From positions 277,866,045 through 277,930,044 of the forward strand of contig NC_059072.1 of NCBI RefSeq assembly GCF_020497125.1: 64,000 bases of DNA, in the 5' to 3' direction. The DNA is from Mauremys mutica (lineage: Eukaryota > Chordata > Testudines > Geoemydidae). This document shows positions 58,145 through 64,000 of the stretch, in pieces. A model generated the notes under the pieces. The model had not been told where the DNA came from. It saw only the letters and a list, made by a program, of their open reading frames with translations, and made no database searches. Both the position numbers and the translations under genes were made by a program. Position 1 is the stretch's first letter. Each line of letters opens with the position of its first letter.

Positions 58145-58262
58145 AAGGCCAAATTCTGCTCTTGGCTACATTGATATATGTTCAGAGTAACTCAACTGAA
58201 ATCAGTATTTCACACTGAAATCTATGTTACATAAGGTAACCGAGAACAGAATCTGGACTGAC
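58145..58262. repeat. Short palindromic MITE
   Basis: AGGCCAAATTCTGCTCTTGG at the left mirrors CGAGAACAGAATCTGGACTG at the right; the inside has AGAGTAACTCAACTGAAATC. The clearest copy of the family in the window. Confidence 0.65.
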
Positions 58263-59439
58263 CTAGAGTATCCAAATTTAGGTCCTGTTTATAATAAATT
58301 AAAGTATAGTAAATTAATTAATATAATATTAAATATGTGCTGAACAGATAACTTGTTAAAGTAAATGTAACCCACTGAAAAAATAAACATTAAAAATATA
58401 CGGATACATATACTGTCACACAGAGGTAATAAAAAAGGGTACAGGCCTCAACAATGATTTAGTTCTTTATCCCTGAGGTTTTAATCTAATCAGAACTCAT
58501 ATTCACCATGCTTTCTGTATCAAAGTTATTTCATTAAAATATGCTCTATTTTTAATGCTGAGCCCCATGGCACTATATAGAGGTCATTATATTTCAGACT
58601 TATAGGAGCGGGAATTGGAGTCAGCATTTGTGTTATTTAATAAAAAGTTCTTGTGACAGTTCAAAAGTCATATTTCATTGAACACACTGCATTAACATGT
58701 TGAACTAGCTACATAATTTATTTTACAAGCCTTTTTGCTAACCAAATATGACAAGAAGAAAAAGATACTATATGATATTTTTCCCCCTTGGGTTTCTGAG
58801 AGAAATACTAATTTATATCATGTTTCTACAGATGATTTTTTTCCCCCTGAAGAATCAATGCTTCCATTGTAAGTCATTTCATCAATCTATTTTGCCCTTT
58901 TCCACAGTGGAATCTGTATTGAATGGTGTCCAGTTATCTCAGGTAGGTCCCTTGAAATTTTATTTCATCCTAGCCTGATGAGAACAATTTTGTTTCTAGG
59001 TAGTTTCTAGTCCAAGACAATTATGATCCTCCCAACTCCCCCTTCTTCTGTTTATCCATTTTCCCTTCTTCCTTTAGAAAACCAAAGTATCTTATTTTCA
59101 GGGCACTCATTGTGAGTACAAGTTCACAGTTAAAAGTCAAAGGAATTGATCTGCTTGTTAGTGCTCTACATTACCTGGTCCATTACACCCAAGTTAGACT
59201 CCTGATCCCAAGTTCTTGCTCTCTAGGCTAAGAGGATTTGTAATAACCAGCCTATCTGATTTAGGAACAGTGACAGTTTCCAGGGTGTGTCAAATGCAGC
59301 GCTCAGCAGAAAGGATGGCATATGCATTGTGACAAAAATGGAGAGGTAAAATGGAGTAAAATTGGAGTGATCCTATCTACTGAATATCCCAAGATCCAAA
59401 ACAGACACCTCTCATCTCATGAGAGAGGCATGTGCTGAG
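58263..59439. other. Unassigned AT-rich DNA
   Basis: No gene. Two splice-site-flanked short segments are noted (58908-58942 and 59078-59111; see findings). Confidence 0.4.
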
Positions 59440-59600
59440 CAAAAGACTGGGAAAAATAGACTGTTGAATTAAAACCTGGCTTTGACAGGAACTCTTTTGG
59501 CAGCTGAGAGCAAATTAACTTCTCTGCCTCAATTTTTCTGCCTGTAAAATTGGGATATTAAGTCACCTGACAATAATGCTGGGAGGACTAATTAGTTAAT
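59440..59600 (-). repeat. MIR/CORE-like SINE relic
   Basis: CTCTGCCTCAATTTTTCTGC, CTGTAAAATTGGGATATTAA and ATAATGCTGGGAGGACTA match the MIR-type order, in the orientation of 49691-49870. Confidence 0.55.
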
Positions 59601-62600
59601 AGACTCGTTTAATCCTTAATAGAATCTCATCAACAACAGTAAGGAAGAATCCAGGGATGAATTGGGTCCAATGTCTGTAATCACTTTGAATTGGGGTGGG
59701 GATTATTATTTACTACCTATTTTCATGGCACAATCAATCCCCAGTTTACTTGCACGCTATATGAAAAGCATCATACGCTGATCAGTATTTTAGCCCACTG
59801 TACTTTGAAGTGATTTTAGAGTTTTAAATGTATATTTTGCAATTAAACCAGAAGAGTATGTGTTCTTTATATGGAAAAAAAAGATTCATAATATATAGCT
59901 GGTCATGTGGCAAAGTCTGCTTTCATGAAGAAAGTTTTTTTTTATTAGTAAATATTTCCATTGATATCAACTTTGAATTTATTTTTATTGAAACAATACA
60001 TCTTCATGATAATACTTTGCAGATAAATATTTCTCCCCATTTCCAGCAGTACCACTTCCCTTGTCTTGTACAACCTCTTCATTTCATTATTTGGTTCTAT
60101 TTTTATTTTCTAAATGAAATATCACATTTTACAAGATGTGTGCTTCCTTCTTAACTCCCAAAAAATCCCAGAGGGACTTATCAATTATCTGGCCTTGCTG
60201 GCATAATAACAGGGGTGCTTGGGTCCTTATGGGATGATAGTGACTCAGCATTGCCCGGTCTTTATTGAGTCCAAGCATGGGCATTCTAGGGAATATAATC
60301 TGGAGGGTCAATGGGGGCTTTAGTCATGGGAGTAATGCATGTGGGGAAAGGGAAGGGATATAAAGAGAAGCTTCCTTCCTTTTTTTAATAGAGAGACCAG
60401 GGAGAAATCAGACCTGTACTGGGGCTTTCCACTGAGGAAGAAGAGATTAGGAAAAGACAAGAGCTCTATTGGTTGATAAGGCCTAAGAAGAGTGGCCTGT
60501 AAATGGCCAGGGAGAAGGATACTAGAAGAGGCAGGAGAAGAAGGAACCCCAGGGATGTGTGGTTCAATAGAGGGAAATACTGATTCTGACCCCTGCACAA
60601 ATGGGAGGAATATTTAGATCTACACCTTAAAGACATGGACATGCTCTGCTGTGAGAGAAGAAATGTGTGCTTTAGGTCTGCTGTGGACACCGTCTCTTGC
60701 TGAGGTGTCCTGGGTTGGAGTTTTCAGAGAGGATTGGAGCAAAAGCCCTCTGTGATGGAGGTCAGCCAGGTGTGGCACCATAGCTAAGCCCTGCCTCACT
60801 TCCCTTTACCCGAGTTATAAAAAAGTCCAGACAAACCTTTTTTAATCAAAGAGCACAGTTTCTAGTTTCCTGTATATCATCTATACATTCTAGTACATCC
60901 TTCCAGGTACTTATAAGACCCCCATCACCATCAGACTTTTATTTTCACATTACCCTCGTGAAGTAGAGTAGTATCATCTAATGATAATACTGTGGCAGAT
61001 GGGATGTTCCTTGTCATAGTGGAAACCTCAGAAGACAAATCTATGCCAGCATTATGTCACCTCCTCCTCTTGTTCTGTGCCTCCCTTGCACAGAGGACAG
61101 TCTGTGATGAGGCAGGAGGAGACAGGGCTGCAGTAAATTGCACTCCGGCAAACCTGGGCGGCATGTGTCCCTAAGGTAATGTTCTAGCCTACACAAGTTA
61201 GAATTGCCCTATAGCTGCTCTAATTTGTGGTGAAGCTTGGGAAGGCAGTTTAGCTCTCAGACTGCTCCAGGCTTAGATGCAGTAGGAAGGAGGTTTAAAA
61301 AGCACCTTTGCCTCTCCCTTTCTGAGCTATATGTCAGGTGAAGCTTCACACAGCTGCAAGTCATGCCCTTAGATTTATCCTTGATTCAGTTTGTTACTTA
61401 GTGGCTTTATTTGCTCTGACATTTCTGCCTGTTGATTGTCTGTCTGTGTTGATTCAACTTTGAGGGTAGTAATTCATCCTTCCATTTCTGAGACAGCTTC
61501 TTGAACTTCTACTATTTTAGTGCTTGACTTTTCTAATGAATTGTCTATTTTAGTTTCAAGCTTTAAAAATTCTATATGTAAAACAGTTGTATGGTTGGCA
61601 ATCATTTTGTGCTACAATGCTCCTGACCATCTATCTGTAACTTAGCTGTTACCCTATAAATGATCTCTGGCTCTTGAGGCATAGATTTTTTCTCAGCAGT
61701 TTCCTACAATCTTTCTGAATAAATCAGCTAACATTAGGGGACCCTAGATAATCAACTCCCCTAAAATCCTTAGCCAAGCCTTTTGATAATGTTGGATAGC
61801 ATTGTGGATAGCCACACTGCTCCATCTGCATGGCCCGGTCCATACCATGACTCTCCCCCTCATCCTCTTTGAGATGGCTATTGCTGTCAGAAGCATTAAC
61901 CTCAAGAAGTGCTTGCAATAATCCTCCACAGTATTGCTCATCCCTGTAACCTTCTTGTGACCCCCTCCTTTCACCTTATGCATGTGTCCAGGGCAAGTCA
62001 TAATCTTGCCTCAAGTGGGTAACATTATAAATCATTAATAGGCTTGTAGAATCCTTTGCTGCCCGGCTGTTCCACTTGGTAATCTGGTTAAAGCACATGC
62101 ACAATATCTACTTTTTTTCTCAGACCTTACAAAGGGATTCTCATTGTGTTTTTACTGTGCATGTGCAGATGCACAAATGAAATTCTCTCTCTTGTACATA
62201 CTGATATAACAGAGCATCCTGGTTCCAATGAAACAATTACAATGTATCCTAACAATAATCTGACACATCAAGGACTCTCCAAGGACCTACTCCCAGAATA
62301 GATGCCATACACTTTTCTCGCACACATACATATTCACTCTGGCTCGCTCAGTGATTCCTTGCAGCCTTAGTAGTAGAACTGTAATGATTGTATTGAAATC
62401 ACATTGCTATTGGGTAGCTACCATTCAAATTAAATCAAGTTTGGACTGGATCCAGTATGATTTCAGGCAGAGTATATTAAACATTATCCTGGTAAACGGG
62501 AACATGCTCTGGGTGACATATATTTCCTTTAAAAATAAAGCAAACACTGAACATTGAAAATTATGTTTAAGTAATGTTAATGGTCTAATTTACACCAATA

Positions 62601-63836
62601 AAAATATGAACCTTTAGAATTAAAGCTTTCACATTATGTTAAATTCCTCCCTTGTTTCTCTACTGGCAACTGACTTCTTTAGGGATTCATGAGTTATTTG
62701 TCCCTTTGTTCTTAACTGTGATGTACCCTAGATATGCCGAGGTCTTCCAACAGTATATGATCTTAAGCCAGCTACACTACTGTGGAGATTTGAATGTACA
62801 CCTTTAAATGGTTATATAACACCATGCAGTACTGTCAGGTGAAGCACCATCATACTTTGAGAAACTGCTAGGCAAATCTGGAAATCAAAGCATTCTTTGC
62901 TTGGCACTTTTGTGTTCCTCACAGTTACTAATTTGTAAATTCCAGCTCATAGGATTCAAACTTTGTGGTAAAATTGCTAGCCGACGATGATTAAGAGCTT
63001 TAAACAGCACACATATAGTGACAATTACATTTTAAAACAATCTTAGTCTAGCTAAATTTAATCTGAACTGAAGTGATTATCTGCCTTCTTGCTCCTGATA
63101 TATGTAAACTAAATGGTTTTCTTGGCTTTAGGCTAAATTGTGGGTATTTTAATACTCCCATTAATTTATTTCTGTATTTAAAGTTCTGTTGTCCTACAGA
63201 TTTTTAAAGATTTGTGAAAGCTGCAACATTAGTCATGTGAAAAGAAAACTGCTGCTCTAAAAACATGTACCAAGATATGCAGCAATAACACAGTAAGACA
63301 TTATTAAATTAGTTCTATACAATATTGTTACTGAATTAGTACAGCTTAAATACAGCTTTTCTTTAAAGATATAATAAGGCTTCTGTGAAACTAGCATTTA
63401 GTATGCATGTTAATTATTCTATGGAGGGGGGCAAAGACTTAGAATACACAATTAGGATGGCATATTATTCTTTTAAGTCAGGGCTTTCCTTTTTTTATGC
63501 CAATCTGTTCCCTTCGAGAAGAGTCATTTTTTTTTCATAAATGCAAAAGAAGAAGAAGAAAGTTTGTGGAGATATCTGTGGGAGTTAATTAATATACTTA
63601 TAATAATGGCATCTGTGAACTCATATGTTATAAACTAAACTCTGTCCTCTCTTGATTGTGATGTCTGAATGCATGACTGTCCCCTGCAGCTTTTCCTTAT
63701 AAATAAGTAAAACTGAATTTACTATTAATATTTTTCCATATACAACTTCAAAGTTTTCTCAGTAATCTAATAGCTTTACTTACATGTTTACCTTTACACA
63801 GTAAAGAAAATACTAGTGTGCACTTTATCAGAAGTA
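59601..63836. other. Unassigned DNA
   Basis: No gene or clear transposon. A purine-rich block at 60130-60800 with TATAAAG at about 60359 may be an old LTR that I do not recognise. The minus frame at 61744-62001 and others lack domains. Trinucleotide (AAG)n run at 63545-63560. Confidence 0.4.
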
Positions 63837-64000
63837 TCAGAGGGGTAGCCGTGTTAGTCTGGATCTGTAAAAAGCAACAGAGAGTCTTGTGGCAACTTTA
63901 AGACTAACAGATGTATTGGAGCATAAGCTTTCACATGCGTCTGACGAAGTGGGTATTCACCCACAAAAGCTTATGCTCCAATACATCTGTTAGTCTTAAA
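63837..64000 (+). mobile_element. Foldback element with hammerhead-like core, cut by window end (family A)
   Basis: Begins near AAGTATCAGAGGGGTAGCC. Arms 63897-63934 and 63963-64000 are inverted copies matching at 36 of 38 bases (TTTAAGACTAACAGATGTAT and its complement). The centre reads as a hammerhead core: CTGACGA (63941-63947); stem II GTGGGT-ATTC-ACCCAC (63949-63964); AAAA (63965-63968) where GAAA is expected; stem III AGC-TTAT-GCT (63968-63977); and C63978 at the cleavage position. A direct stem I next to the core is not visible; the arms could pair instead. The element continues beyond the window. Confidence 0.75.

Noticed and set aside
61744..62001. Harbinger-related protein remnant on the minus strand
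   Set aside because: A few residues recall transposon-derived turtle proteins, but no motif is specific enough to claim it.
1..64000. CRISPR arrays, bacterial operons or phage genes
   Set aside because: No regularly spaced direct repeats; all repeats and coding remnants are eukaryotic transposons.

Overview
This is a vertebrate nuclear window, most likely from a turtle (Testudines). The evidence is the repeat content: several CR1 LINE copies in both orientations, one still ending in the (ATTCTATR)n-type tail; a tRNA-derived SINE fused to a CR1 3' tail, as known from tortoise; a Tx1-clade L1 fragment; many short GC-rich hAT elements with 8-bp target duplications; and palindromic MITEs. A crocodilian source is a less likely alternative. 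Family names given without a duplication or coding motif rest on recognition from memory, not on a database search.

I find no complete host protein-coding gene, no rRNA or tRNA gene and no CRISPR array. Almost every open frame here is short and uncoded-looking, or belongs to a decayed transposon. The only clean coding stretch is the C-terminal end of a Tx1-clade reverse transcriptase protein at 3-488, cut by the window edge.

Layout. 1-620: Tx1 LINE 3' end with a terminal hairpin. 620-4480: unassigned DNA with a TTA-flanked MITE and a SINE relic. 4480-8140: one old CR1 element broken by a foldback element (itself hit by a MITE) and by a 1.2-kb GC-rich insert. 8300-11620: a SINE with a palindromic MITE inside, two hAT-like pieces and an antisense CR1. 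11625-16345: the densest nest, an LTR-like element split by a sense CR1 that carries two further insertions, then an antisense CR1 carrying a hAT, then a second LTR-like block. 16345-35650: scattered insertions (SINE, foldbacks, hATs, CR1 mosaics, LTR-like blocks). 35650-63836: a mostly repeat-poor zone with microsatellites, short palindromic MITEs and SINE relics; this could be intron or gene desert. 63837-64000: a foldback element cut by the window end.

The most interesting signal is a set of foldback repeats (18617-18815, 63837-64000 and a second family at 4798-5518, 22331, 30837 and 32637). Their centres look like the conserved core of a hammerhead ribozyme, a motif known from Penelope-like retroelements. 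The copies here carry core substitutions and are probably inactive, but the family deserves a consensus-level look.
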